Source: Thermoplasmata archaeon (GTDB lineage: Archaea > Thermoplasmatota > Thermoplasmata > Lutacidiplasmatales > UBA184). Taken from it: DNA of 64,000 nt. A program made the position numbers and the translations under genes. This document shows, piece after piece, positions 18,050 through 25,965 of this stretch. The notes beneath the pieces were generated by a model. It was given only the letters and a program-made list of their open reading frames with translations. It searched no databases and was not told the DNA's origin. The stretch is from positions 305,300 to 369,299 of the forward strand of contig JAKIWL010000003.1 in NCBI GenBank assembly GCA_022750055.1. The letters are read 5' to 3'. Position 1 is the stretch's first letter; each line of letters begins with the position of its first letter.

Positions 18050-18689
18050 GCCGAGGAGGGAACCCCGAGGAGAGCACGTTCTTCCACACGAGGATGAGAT
18101 AGACGAGGGCCGCGGCGAGGACGACGAGCGCCGCGTCGTCAAGGAGGGAGAAATAAGGGACGACCGACGACCAGTTCGACCCCAACACGTATCCTCCGTA
18201 CAGGAGCACCAGGGTGAATGGCGTTGCGCCCAGGGCGGTGAAGACACCGAACTTCAGGGGGGACATTCGGGCGGCCCCCGCTGGATAGCTGACGTAGGAG
18301 CGGATGATAGGGACGAGGCGGGAGAAGGCGACCGTCCCCTCTCCATGGCGCTCGAACCAGCGATCCATTTGCTCGAGGTGGCGCGGGTCGAGCGGTACTC
18401 TCGGCGAGCGGCCCTGGGGGAACAGCCAGCCTCGGGCATCTCGGCCCACCCAGTACCCGAGGTAGGACCCTCCAACCCCCCCGGCCAGCGCGGCTAGGAA
18501 CGCCCCCGGCCATGAGAACGACCCAGTCGCGATCAAGAAGCCGGCGAACAGCAAGATGACCTCACTCGGGATCGGCGGGATGCCGAAGCTCTCGACGGCC
18601 ATCAGGGCCGCCAGCCCTGCGAGTCCCCCCGCGTTCAGGACGGCGATGATCACCGCGACGACGATCTCGACGATGGGCAGGTGGAACAT
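18000..18689 (-). CDS. DedA family membrane protein
   Basis: A 229-residue membrane protein with the DedA (VTT) features ESFGIPPIPSEVILLFAG near residues 33-50, GGVGGSYLGYWVGRDAR, and FSRLVPIIRSYVSYPAGAARM. DedA proteins act in lipid scrambling and envelope homeostasis. The gene lies 30 nt downstream of the small CxxC gene on the same strand, so they may be co-transcribed. Its C-terminus overlaps the convergent permease gene. Confidence 0.88.
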   Translation of the reverse strand: MFHLPIVEIVVAVIIAVLNAGGLAGLAALMAVESFGIPPIPSEVILLFAGFLIATGSFSWPGAFLAALAGGVGGSYLGYWVGRDARGWLFPQGRSPRVPLDPRHLEQMDRWFERHGEGTVAFSRLVPIIRSYVSYPAGAARMSPLKFGVFTALGATPFTLVLLYGGYVLGSNWSSVVPYFSLLDDAALVVLAAALVYLILVWKNVLSSGFPPRLIRSIGSPPPVEGPRP

Positions 18690-18719
18690 GCGTGCGCGCC
18701 GGGGGCGGTTGATCCCCGA

Positions 18720-18971
18720 CTACCGTCCCTGATCGGGGGTGTCCAGGACCAATCGGTACGGGGCCTTCAGGTTCCGATTCGTCCGCGCCGGGATCCCTTC
18801 GAACTCGAGCGGGTTGGAGCAACCCCCGCACGAAACGGTGGCTCGCCGCTTTCCGAGGGCGATCGAGAGACCCACCCCGACCTCGACCTCTCGGACGCGG
18901 CCCGGAGCGGCCTCGACCGCCCGACGTAGGGAGTTGAGGAGACGCTCCTCTTCCAGCGTGATCGCGGTCAT
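18720..18971 (-). CDS. Conserved-looking 83-aa protein with CGGC motif
   Basis: I do not recognise the family. The protein has an acidic N-terminal helix (about 5-30), then strands around VREVEVGVGLSIAL, a VSCGGCSN turn (a single CxxC) and a basic LKAPYRLVL end. A longer frame reaches 19259 but overlaps NikR; the ATG at 18971 lies 28 nt below a TATA-like box and excludes the overlap. It sits between nikR and dedA, 30 nt before the latter. One CxxC could bind metal in a dimer, but this is speculation. Confidence 0.65.
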   Translation of the reverse strand: MTAITLEEERLLNSLRRAVEAAPGRVREVEVGVGLSIALGKRRATVSCGGCSNPLEFEGIPARTNRNLKAPYRLVLDTPDQGR

Positions 18972-18993
18972 CACATCGAGTACGCGGTCTACC

Positions 18994-19003
18994 CTTCTTA
19001 AGC
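18994..19003 (-). promoter_or_regulatory. TATA box of the CxxC protein/DedA genes
   Basis: GCTTAAGAAG on the minus strand, centred 28 nt upstream of the ATG at 18971. It overlaps the stop codon of nikR. Confidence 0.55.
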
Positions 19004-19552
19004 TGCCCGCCCGGGCCGCGGGGGTCCTCGGCCGCGGCTCTGACGGGACCCACCCCAAGCACGAGCAGGGGTGGGGCGGGGAGATCGCCCGATGGATTCC
19101 CCGGCGCCGTGAGGATGCCGGTGGCCGGTCTTGCCCCCCGCCACGGTCGGGTTGCCCACAAGGTAGTCCCCCTGGATGATCCCCTTCACGCCCCGGAGGT
19201 CCTCGGCGGCCCTCTCCACCTCGGCCCGCTTTCCCTTGAGGACCATGACCTCGAGACACGCGTCCCCTCGCAGATGGAAATGGGTTGCCGCCTGGATGTG
19301 TTCGCCCCAGCGGTGCTGAGCCGAGGTCAGGCGACGCAGCACGCTGGGGGCGGTGTGGCGGTAAAGGACCATGACGGCCCCGACGGCGTCCGACTCGGGA
19401 TCGCCGAGTTCGCTTTCCGAGAGCTCCTTGCGGATAAGGAACCGAATCGCATCGGAGCGGCTCGGGGAGTTGCGGCGGACCACCCAGCGGTCTAACGAGG
19501 CGAGCAGCTCCGGTTCCAACGAGACTCCCAGACGGACGACACGCGAAGGCAT
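18998..19552 (-). CDS. nikR: Nickel-responsive regulator NikR, with C-terminal extension
   Basis: A ribbon-helix-helix repressor of nickel uptake. Residues 1-45 form the RHH DNA-binding domain (RVVRLGVSLEPELLASLDRW). The regulatory domain carries the nickel ligands: His in AQHRWGEH, the HFHL pair and the Cys in DACLEVMVLKG. The usual protein ends near GDYLVGN (about 135); here about 45 further Gly/Pro/Arg-rich residues follow. The ATG at 19552 is preferred over GTG 19558 because GAGGTG is placed correctly for it. The gene lies 158 bp downstream of the nickel permease, supporting the function. Confidence 0.9.
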   Translation of the reverse strand: MPSRVVRLGVSLEPELLASLDRWVVRRNSPSRSDAIRFLIRKELSESELGDPESDAVGAVMVLYRHTAPSVLRRLTSAQHRWGEHIQAATHFHLRGDACLEVMVLKGKRAEVERAAEDLRGVKGIIQGDYLVGNPTVAGGKTGHRHPHGAGESIGRSPRPTPARAWGGSRQSRGRGPPRPGRAA

Positions 19553-19710
19553 GGTCACCTCAGATTGGGATGCCTATCAACCTGAGCGGTCCGGATGGCG
19601 CGGTGCCGGCACCCGACCCCGGGAGGTCGCTAGAGACCCCGGTTCCTGCCGTACCGACGACACGGACCCCCGATGCCAGTCTCCGCCCCAGTCCGTTCGG
19701 ACGCTCTGGT

Positions 19711-20853
19711 TCAAGACGGGCTGACGGGGACGGGCGCCGTCGAAGGGCCGAACCCGATCTCCTCGTAGCGCTTCCACCGGTAGATGGCCATGGCGACCAA
19801 CCAACACCCGACGAACAGGGCCACGATACCGATCCCGACGTATCCCCAGACATCCAGGCTACCCGGCCCGACCCCGGCGTTGAGCCAGTTCATGTACTTC
19901 CAGAACCCGAAGGGCCCGCCCGAGAGCCCGAGCTCGCTCGCGACGACCCCGAGGATCTCGATCGTTCCGACGACGAAGGCGACCAAGACCGAGATCACGG
20001 TCATCGTGAGGTTGTAGTAGACCTTGCGGATCGGCTTGAGGAACGCCCACCCGTACGCGAACCGCATCCCGATCCCATCGGACGTGTCCGTCAGTACCAT
20101 CCCACAGGTGAACATGAACGGGAGGACGAGGATCATCCAGAGAGGGAAGGCGGTGGCCGCGGTGCCGACGGTGACCGTGATGGCGATCAGGGTCACTTCG
20201 GTCGCGGTGTCGAAGCCGAGCCCGAATAGAACGCCGATCGGATAGATCTGCCACGGTTCGTTGACCAATCGGAACAGGAAGTTGAAGTAGCGATTCATGA
20301 ACCCGCGCCGGTCGAGCTGTTCCTCGAGCGCCCGATGGTCGAGAGCGCCGGATCGGAGCCGCCGGAAGATCGAGTAGATCTCGAGGAAGATGAGGAGGTT
20401 GATGAAAGCGATCACATAGAGGAACCCTCCCGAGACCGCCGTTCCGACGATCTTCCCGCCGGATTCGAAGCTCGGGAAGTTGCTGATGACCCAGCGCGCC
20501 GCGACGACGAACGCCACGAGCATCGCCATGACGATCGTGGAGTGGCCGAGAGAAAACCATGTGCCGACTGTGTGGGGCCGCTTTCCCTGCTGGAGTAACT
20601 TGCGCGTGGTCGTATCGATCGCGCAGATGTGGTCGGCGTCGACCCCGTGGCGCAGGCCGAGGGTATAGGCGAGGACCCCGAGCCCGATGAGGATGCCGTA
20701 GGTCCGGCCCACGACGAAGATCGCCGCGAATCCGAGCAGGGTGGCAACGAGGATGCCGGCGTAGATGGAGGCCACCTCCCAGCGTTCCTTCCTTGTAAAC
20801 ACCGGGACGGACCCGGCCGGCGTGGGTCGGAGCGGCTCGACCTTCGCGGTCAT
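19711..20853 (-). CDS. Nickel/cobalt permease, NiCoT family (HoxN/NixA type)
   Basis: A 380-residue membrane permease for high-affinity Ni2+ or Co2+ uptake. The signature RHGVDADHICAIDTTTR occurs in the second helix, with FSLGHSTIV, LGFDTATEVTLI and the downstream CGMVLTDTSDG, all of which are NiCoT family motifs. About eight helices are visible. The adjacent NikR points to nickel as the substrate. A TATA box at leaderless distance overlaps a small inverted repeat. Confidence 0.93.
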   Translation of the reverse strand: MTAKVEPLRPTPAGSVPVFTRKERWEVASIYAGILVATLLGFAAIFVVGRTYGILIGLGVLAYTLGLRHGVDADHICAIDTTTRKLLQQGKRPHTVGTWFSLGHSTIVMAMLVAFVVAARWVISNFPSFESGGKIVGTAVSGGFLYVIAFINLLIFLEIYSIFRRLRSGALDHRALEEQLDRRGFMNRYFNFLFRLVNEPWQIYPIGVLFGLGFDTATEVTLIAITVTVGTAATAFPLWMILVLPFMFTCGMVLTDTSDGIGMRFAYGWAFLKPIRKVYYNLTMTVISVLVAFVVGTIEILGVVASELGLSGGPFGFWKYMNWLNAGVGPGSLDVWGYVGIGIVALFVGCWLVAMAIYRWKRYEEIGFGPSTAPVPVSPS

Positions 20854-20875
20854 CCTTCCGGCGACCGATTGGACC

Positions 20876-20911
20876 TGTATAACCGTTATGTCGGCTGTTG
20901 GAAACGTAACA
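20876..20911 (-). promoter_or_regulatory. Promoter of the nickel permease with candidate NikR operator
   Basis: ATAAC-C-GTTAT (20879-20889) is a perfect inverted repeat with a one-base centre; on the minus strand it contains the TATA-like sequence about 27 nt upstream of the permease ATG. A second imperfect repeat, TGTTG-N6-TAACA, lies just upstream. Overlap with the TATA box would suit a repressor. Assignment to NikR is inference from the neighbouring gene. Confidence 0.4.
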
Positions 20912-21122
20912 CTCCCGATCGGGGCCCGCCCTCCTCCTCACCGATTCGGTCCGGCGGCCGTCAACGGCTGGGCCGAGACGGCTCGCCTAACCCACGGAGC
21001 CCCTGGCAGCCGCGTCCGTCACCTACGGATTTCGTGGTCTACGTTCCCCGATCGCCCGGCCGGCCTCGACTTTCCCACCGTGGCCGGGCGCGGTTGGGCG
21101 ACTGCCGGTTAGGCCGACGGCG

Positions 21123-21614
21123 CTACCCGCCGCCGTTCCCGTTCCCGCTGATCTTGTCGAGCTCGTTCATGAGCGAATCGATGTCGTCGGAGCCCGGTGC
21201 AGAGGGCGCGCCGCCTTCGGGCGGGCTCGTGTCCGGCGTGCCTTCCTCGTAGCTCTCGCCCGCGGGTTCGGCCGGTGGGGCCGTCTCTGCCGCGGTGCCG
21301 CCGCTCTCGGTCCCTTCGCCGCCCTCTTCGGAGGCGGTCTTCGTGGGTCTCCACTCCTGGGCGGGGGGGCCCCCTCCGCCGGTCCGACGCAGGAGGAGGA
21401 ATGTGACGAGCGCCGCGGCGACGATGGCGAGCGCCGCGCCGACCCAGATCCATGGGAAGGGGGTCGATGACGACGTGCAGTTGTTGTACTGGCAACTCGA
21501 GGAGGCCGCCACGGCGCCTGTGTTGGGGGCAAGGGCGGCCGCGATGATGACCAGGAGCATCGCTGCCCCGAGCACGGTCGGTACGATGGACTTCTGAAGT
21601 GAACGACGAGGCAT
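21123..21614 (-). CDS. Small single-span membrane protein with acidic Pro/Gly-rich tail
   Basis: No recognisable family. The 163 residues show a signal-peptide-like helix (8-29), a short exposed loop with CQYNNC, a second helix (52-75, PWIWVGAALAIVAAALVTFLLL), an RR stop-transfer, then a 90-residue Glu/Gly/Pro/Ser-rich tail ending in a short helix and GNGNGGG. The tail is probably cytoplasmic. A strong TATA box lies about 38 nt upstream of the ATG. Neighbours are the nickel permease and a flippase, neither giving a function. Confidence 0.65.
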   Translation of the reverse strand: MPRRSLQKSIVPTVLGAAMLLVIIAAALAPNTGAVAASSSCQYNNCTSSSTPFPWIWVGAALAIVAAALVTFLLLRRTGGGGPPAQEWRPTKTASEEGGEGTESGGTAAETAPPAEPAGESYEEGTPDTSPPEGGAPSAPGSDDIDSLMNELDKISGNGNGGG

Positions 21615-21643
21615 AGTAGTGCAGGTAGCGCAAATATGAATCT

Positions 21644-21658
21644 CCTCCCTATATAAGG
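21644..21658 (-). promoter_or_regulatory. Palindromic TATA box (TCCCTATATAAGGGA)
   Basis: TCCCTATATAAGGGA is almost perfectly self-complementary and contains the best TATA sequence of this region. On the minus strand it precedes the gene starting at 21614 by about 38 nt. On the plus strand no convincing gene starts at the expected distance. Confidence 0.5.
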
Positions 21659-21894
21659 GATGGGCCGGCGAAACCGGGCCTCATGGGTCCGGTCGTCCTC
21701 CGGAACCCTGGCCATCGTCCGATCGCCTCCGACCAGAAATGGGGCGGACAGGGGGGACGTTCGCGGCGTCGTTGCGAGGCTTCGGCGAGGTGGGGACACG
21801 GGTTCGCGCCACCCCCTGGCAGGCGACGCGTGAGAGAATCGGACCGCGGGTTCGTCCTCGCCCGCCTTATCCGTGGAGGGACCTGTGCGAATTC

Positions 21895-22386
21895 GTGGCC
21901 CTACCTTATAATGAGGTCTTCCTCGCGTTGCTCGGGGTCTACTGGGTCTATTCGGTTTACGCCAAGCTCGATGGCCGCTATCCGATTGCCGGGGCCCTGG
22001 TCCTCCTCGTGGTTGCCGCGGTCCTAGAGGCCGCCGGAGACCTCTCCGCCGCGAATACGGTCGCGGTGTTCGTATTCTTCCTGTTGGCCGCGGGGGTCCT
22101 TCTCTTGCTGGTCGAACACGTTCGCGAGGAGCGAACTCGATCGAGATCCTCGTCCGTATCAGGGGGCGCGGGTGCCGAGACCGCGGTGGCGGAGCGCGAG
22201 ACGCCAACGGGCGACCCGCCGGATCCCGGGAAGGGGCCGGCCGATCATCCCCTCGATCACTTCGAGGACGAGTCGGTCGCCGCGGTCCACGCTCGCGGTC
22301 AGCAGCACCACGAGGACGAACACCGCGGCGATGCCGAGCACGATGACGGGAAGGGCCCAGAAGGGGGGCTGAGCGCGGACGAGTAG
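21895..22386 (+). CDS. Small three-helix membrane protein, 3' half antisense to the flippase gene
   Basis: No recognised family. From the GTG at 21895 there are three likely membrane helices within the first 85 residues (EVFLALLGVYWVYSVYA, ALVLLVVAAVLEAAG, VAVFVFFLLAAGVLLLLV), then a long hydrophilic His/Asp/Glu-rich tail. The start was chosen because GCCTTATCC (21864-21872) is 27 nt upstream; the frame itself is open from 21739. The last 228 bp lie antisense inside the flippase gene, so the tail composition may simply mirror that gene. The membrane portion is convincing; the tail is not. Confidence 0.5.
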   Translation: MALPYNEVFLALLGVYWVYSVYAKLDGRYPIAGALVLLVVAAVLEAAGDLSAANTVAVFVFFLLAAGVLLLLVEHVREERTRSRSSSVSGGAGAETAVAERETPTGDPPDPGKGPADHPLDHFEDESVAAVHARGQQHHEDEHRGDAEHDDGKGPEGGLSADE

Positions 22387-23739
22387 GAACAGGAGCACGG
22401 TCGGTACCGTCGTGCCCACCACCGGGATCACGTAGTGGGATCGCATCGGGTGAACCTCCGAGAGCACCGCGAGCTCGACCATCGATAGGATGGGGTTGAG
22501 GGCGTTCGCCGCGCTCCAGGCCAGCGCGGCACCCACCAATCCGAGTGGAGGGATCAGGACGAGGCTCAACACGAGGTTGACCACGCCGGTGGTGGCGTTG
22601 TTGTAGACGAGCAGCCGGGTCTGCCCTAGCGCGACCTGGGTCGCCGACGCCGGGCCGGCGAGCGTCGACACAAAGGCCCCGGTCGCGAGGATCTCGAGCG
22701 GCCGAGTATGGGTCTCGTACACGGCTCCGTAGACGAGGCCGAGTGAGGGACCGGGCAGGAACACGAAAACGATGAAGAGCGGGAGGGAGACGAGCACCAT
22801 CCATTTCGTCGCCGTCACATAGGTGAGCGTGATCGCCTCCCGATCGCCCTGGCGAAGGAACCGGGCCGCGACGGGCAGATAGATGTACGATAGCGCCCCG
22901 ACCCCGACGAGGACCAGGCGCGCGAGGGAAAGTCCCGCGGTGTAGTAGCCGACGTCGGTCTGATGGAAGACCCCTAGGATCAGGGTGTCGGTATTCCCCG
23001 TCAAGTACCCGAGCACCGAGACGAGGAACAGGGGGACGGCGAACAGGAAGAGCTTCCGAGCCGCCCCGGGGGCGCGGGGTCCCGAAGGAAGGCGTCGCGC
23101 CAACCGACGACGGGCATACACGGACAGCGCCGAGAAGGTGACGACCGCGGCCGCGAAGTACGCCGCCAGCGCCCCCGGAAACACGGTGGGCGCCGGAGCG
23201 GTCCGGATCGCCACGATCAGGAACACGATGAACAGGCCGGGGTTCGCGATGTTGACGAAGATCGCGTTCGGGACGACGTCCTCGTAGCCTTGGAAGATCG
23301 ACGCGATCAGGGAAGAGAGGATCGAAAAACCCACCGAGGCCGCGAAGAACTCGATCGTGAGGGACAGCGTGGGCGCCGCGTAGCTCCGACCCACGTAGAC
23401 CCCGAACAGGTACAGGGTCAGCGCGAGCACGAGGGACGCGACTAGGGTCACGAGGAAGGAACTGCGGACCATCGCCCGGCGTTCGGCGTCGTCCTGAGCG
23501 AAGGCCAAGCTCCGCGCGATCGCGTTCGTGAGGCCCAGCGTGCCGATCGACGAAAGCAGGCCGGCCAGGGCGATGCCGAGGGAGAACTGCCCCCATTCAA
23601 TCGGGGTGAGAGCGCGAGCGAGGATCACGCGGGAGACGAATCCCTGGCCGACGAACCCGAGGGTCCCGACCAGCATCAGGAGGGTGCCCCAAGTCACGGA
23701 GCTCATCCCGTCGCGAGCCGTTCCCTCCGCGCTGTCCAA
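22159..23739 (-). CDS. Oligosaccharide/polysaccharide flippase (Wzx-like, MOP superfamily)
   Basis: A 526-residue membrane protein with about 14 helices. Helix 1 contains GTLGFVGQGFVSRVILARALTP followed by EWGQFSLG, the typical start of polysaccharide transporters of the MATE/MOP superfamily; the middle carries FAVPLFLVSVLGYLTGNTDTLILG, as in Wzx-like flippases that move lipid-linked glycans across the membrane. The TTG start has GGAG at good spacing; an ATG at 23706 is an alternative. It is divergent from a large membrane protein and fits with the glycosyltransferases further downstream. Confidence 0.85.
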   Translation of the reverse strand: MDSAEGTARDGMSSVTWGTLLMLVGTLGFVGQGFVSRVILARALTPIEWGQFSLGIALAGLLSSIGTLGLTNAIARSLAFAQDDAERRAMVRSSFLVTLVASLVLALTLYLFGVYVGRSYAAPTLSLTIEFFAASVGFSILSSLIASIFQGYEDVVPNAIFVNIANPGLFIVFLIVAIRTAPAPTVFPGALAAYFAAAVVTFSALSVYARRRLARRLPSGPRAPGAARKLFLFAVPLFLVSVLGYLTGNTDTLILGVFHQTDVGYYTAGLSLARLVLVGVGALSYIYLPVAARFLRQGDREAITLTYVTATKWMVLVSLPLFIVFVFLPGPSLGLVYGAVYETHTRPLEILATGAFVSTLAGPASATQVALGQTRLLVYNNATTGVVNLVLSLVLIPPLGLVGAALAWSAANALNPILSMVELAVLSEVHPMRSHYVIPVVGTTVPTVLLFLLVRAQPPFWALPVIVLGIAAVFVLVVLLTASVDRGDRLVLEVIEGMIGRPLPGIRRVARWRLALRHRGLGTRAP

Positions 23740-23809
23740 CGTCGCTCCGAATCCGGCAGTCCCCCTCGAGCGGTTAACGCATGCGTTCGAACGGGGCGGA
23801 GGGGAGAAC

Positions 23810-23819
23810 GCGCTTTACC
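23810..23819 (+). promoter_or_regulatory. TATA-like box of the 685-aa membrane protein
   Basis: GCGCTTTACC is centred 25 nt upstream of the GTG at 23840. It decides that start among several in-frame choices. Confidence 0.45.
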
Positions 23820-23839
23820 TCGGCGCGTCTCCCCGGCGT

Positions 23840-25897
23840 GTGAGCCTCCCCGGCCCCGAACTCGGTCCGTGGGTCCTCGCCCTGGTCGCGTGGGCGCTCG
23901 GACTCGCGCTCGTCGGGGAGATCGTGAGACGGTGGGCCGCCCGGTACTCCCCCTGGGCTCGGTCGCTTCGGCCGATGGAACGCGTGCTGGTCGACGTGTA
24001 CATCGGCGGCGGAGCGCTGTTCGCGATCTCCGTGGTTCCCATGGGATTGTTCTATCCGCTGACCTCGGCCATTCTCATCCTTCTCGCGTCGGGCCTCCTG
24101 GCCGCAACCTACGTGCTCGACCGCCGGGCGCGTCGTCCCGGTTGGGATGTGCGGGCCTTTGTGGACGGGTTCCGACCTCCGGCCATCGGGATCGCCCTCG
24201 GCTCGGCCTTCGTGGTGCTGCTCGTGGAAGCCTGGTCCGCTGCCCAGGCCCCCACCGGGAACACCTTCGACTCGAGCGTGCTATCGTACTATGTCGCCCA
24301 TCTCGGCCTGCAGCATTCGATCCCGCTCAACTTCCTACCGGCGGCTCCCTTCGGCAACCCATACCCCCAGGGGACGACCGTTTGGCTGGCGTCGTACCAG
24401 GCGACGTTCGGCCTGCCCCCGGCCCGGACCTCGATCCTGGTGACCCCCTTGTTCCTCGCGTTGAGCCCGCTCGCGGCCTACTCGGTCGGGGATCGACTCC
24501 TTCGAAGTGCATCCGCCGGCACCACGTTCGCGGTCGTGTTCGCTTTCGTCGGATCCTGGACGCGAGTGCTCGTGGGCGGCAGCAACGATTTCGTATTCGC
24601 GTTCCCGCTCGTCCTCCTGCTGTTCGCGAGGATCGAACTTTGGACGCGGTCCTCGATACCGGCGTGGGGGGACGTCGCCGTCTTCGGCGGGCTACTCGGG
24701 GTCGCGGCGACGCTGAACCCGGCCGGCCCGATCTGGCTCGTCCTGACGACCCTCGTTCTCGGCGCACTCGGTCGTCCGGCCTGGGCGGGCCAAGCCGCCC
24801 GTTGGTTCGCACGCTGGGCCGCCTCCGTCGTTGTCGGTGTCACGTTCGCGCTACCGAGCCTGTACGAGGAGGTGGCCGGGGCGCACGGTCTGTTCCACGC
24901 AGGCCTCCCGCCGGGAGCGGTCGCTCCACCCGCCGTTCCCGCGGGGATCTCGCTCTCCCAATTCATCGGATTGAGCGACCCATTCCTGTTCCGAGGCACC
25001 GACGTATGGTTCTCTCCGTTCCCGCCGATCCGCGATGAGCTCGCGCTCCTGCTCGCCTTCGGCGTCCTCGTTCTTTGGATCGCGTCCCGGACTCCGGGAT
25101 GGTGGACACGGCTCGACCGGTTCGGGCGTGCCGTGATGTCCGGGATCAGCGTCGCCCTCGGGATCCTCCTCTCAGGGGTCGTCGTCCGGACCGCGTTTCC
25201 CGTCGTGGGCCCGATCCTCGGCCTGACGAGTTTCGCTGAGACCTCGATCCTTCTCTTCTCGGTCTATACGATGGTGGCGGCGCTGCCCATCGTCCTGCTC
25301 GTCCAGGACGCTGAAGGGCGGCTGCGCTCGCGCGCTGCCCCTGGCGGACCTACGGAGCGCGCCGGAATCGACGGGAAGGGACTACCGCCTCGCCCCAGTC
25401 GATCGGCAATCCGGCTGGCCCTCACATTGGGGGCGGCCTTCTTGCTCGTCGCCCCGGGGATGGCCGTCACCGTCGGTGAGTTGCCTTTGTACGAAGAGAC
25501 CCTCTATCATGCCTTCGGCAATGTGTCCGAAGGGGACCTGGACCTGCTGGATTGGGCCGGGAGCCATCTGGGGCCGGGGGCTCGGGTGCTCGTCGCACCC
25601 GGGAGCGCGGCCGGTTTCCTCCCCGGCTACGACCCGTCCGCCATCGAGCTGTACCCCATGATCGACGGGGTCTACGTCAACGGATCCTACGAGCTCCTCG
25701 TGCGCGAGCTCAGCAACGCCACCCTCGACCAAGCGGGGACCCGGGCCCTCGCGAACCTTGCGGTCGAGTACGTGGCGGTCACCGGCAACAATACAGAGCT
25801 CTTCCGGCCCTTCTCCCCGGCTCCGCTCGTGGGAAACCCAGCGTTCTCGATCCTGTTCCACGAGGACGACGCATACCTGTTCCGTTGGAATGGCTGA
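23840..25897 (+). CDS. Large polytopic membrane protein, possible GT-C-type glycosyltransferase
   Basis: A 685-residue protein with about 12-14 membrane helices in the first 560 residues and a soluble C-terminal domain of roughly 130 residues (GNVSEGDLDLLDWAGSHLGP onward). This layout, with a loop after the first helices containing NTFDSSVLSYYVAHLG and a later PYPQGTTVWL segment, resembles GT-C membrane glycosyltransferases or DUF6541-like proteins, but I see no decisive catalytic motif. The GTG start rests on a TATA-like box 25 nt upstream; the frame is open further, into the divergent flippase gene. Its position beside a flippase supports a role in surface glycan synthesis. Confidence 0.65.
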   Translation: MSLPGPELGPWVLALVAWALGLALVGEIVRRWAARYSPWARSLRPMERVLVDVYIGGGALFAISVVPMGLFYPLTSAILILLASGLLAATYVLDRRARRPGWDVRAFVDGFRPPAIGIALGSAFVVLLVEAWSAAQAPTGNTFDSSVLSYYVAHLGLQHSIPLNFLPAAPFGNPYPQGTTVWLASYQATFGLPPARTSILVTPLFLALSPLAAYSVGDRLLRSASAGTTFAVVFAFVGSWTRVLVGGSNDFVFAFPLVLLLFARIELWTRSSIPAWGDVAVFGGLLGVAATLNPAGPIWLVLTTLVLGALGRPAWAGQAARWFARWAASVVVGVTFALPSLYEEVAGAHGLFHAGLPPGAVAPPAVPAGISLSQFIGLSDPFLFRGTDVWFSPFPPIRDELALLLAFGVLVLWIASRTPGWWTRLDRFGRAVMSGISVALGILLSGVVVRTAFPVVGPILGLTSFAETSILLFSVYTMVAALPIVLLVQDAEGRLRSRAAPGGPTERAGIDGKGLPPRPSRSAIRLALTLGAAFLLVAPGMAVTVGELPLYEETLYHAFGNVSEGDLDLLDWAGSHLGPGARVLVAPGSAAGFLPGYDPSAIELYPMIDGVYVNGSYELLVRELSNATLDQAGTRALANLAVEYVAVTGNNTELFRPFSPAPLVGNPAFSILFHEDDAYLFRWNG

Positions 25898-25965
25898 TCG
25901 ATCGTCGGGGCCGCCACCCCGCGAGCCGAGCGAACCTCCTTCGCAGCGGAGGGGGGGTGGCCGGA

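Noticed and set aside
21683-22027. A plus-strand gene starting 30 nt after the palindromic TATA box
   Set aside because: Its product is Arg/Ser/Gly-rich without structure and it conflicts with the membrane-helix frame from 21895; the TATA box is better assigned to the minus-strand gene.
21167-23596. An 809-codon minus-strand frame
   Set aside because: It runs out of frame through both the flippase gene and the small membrane protein gene and is Arg/Pro-rich throughout.
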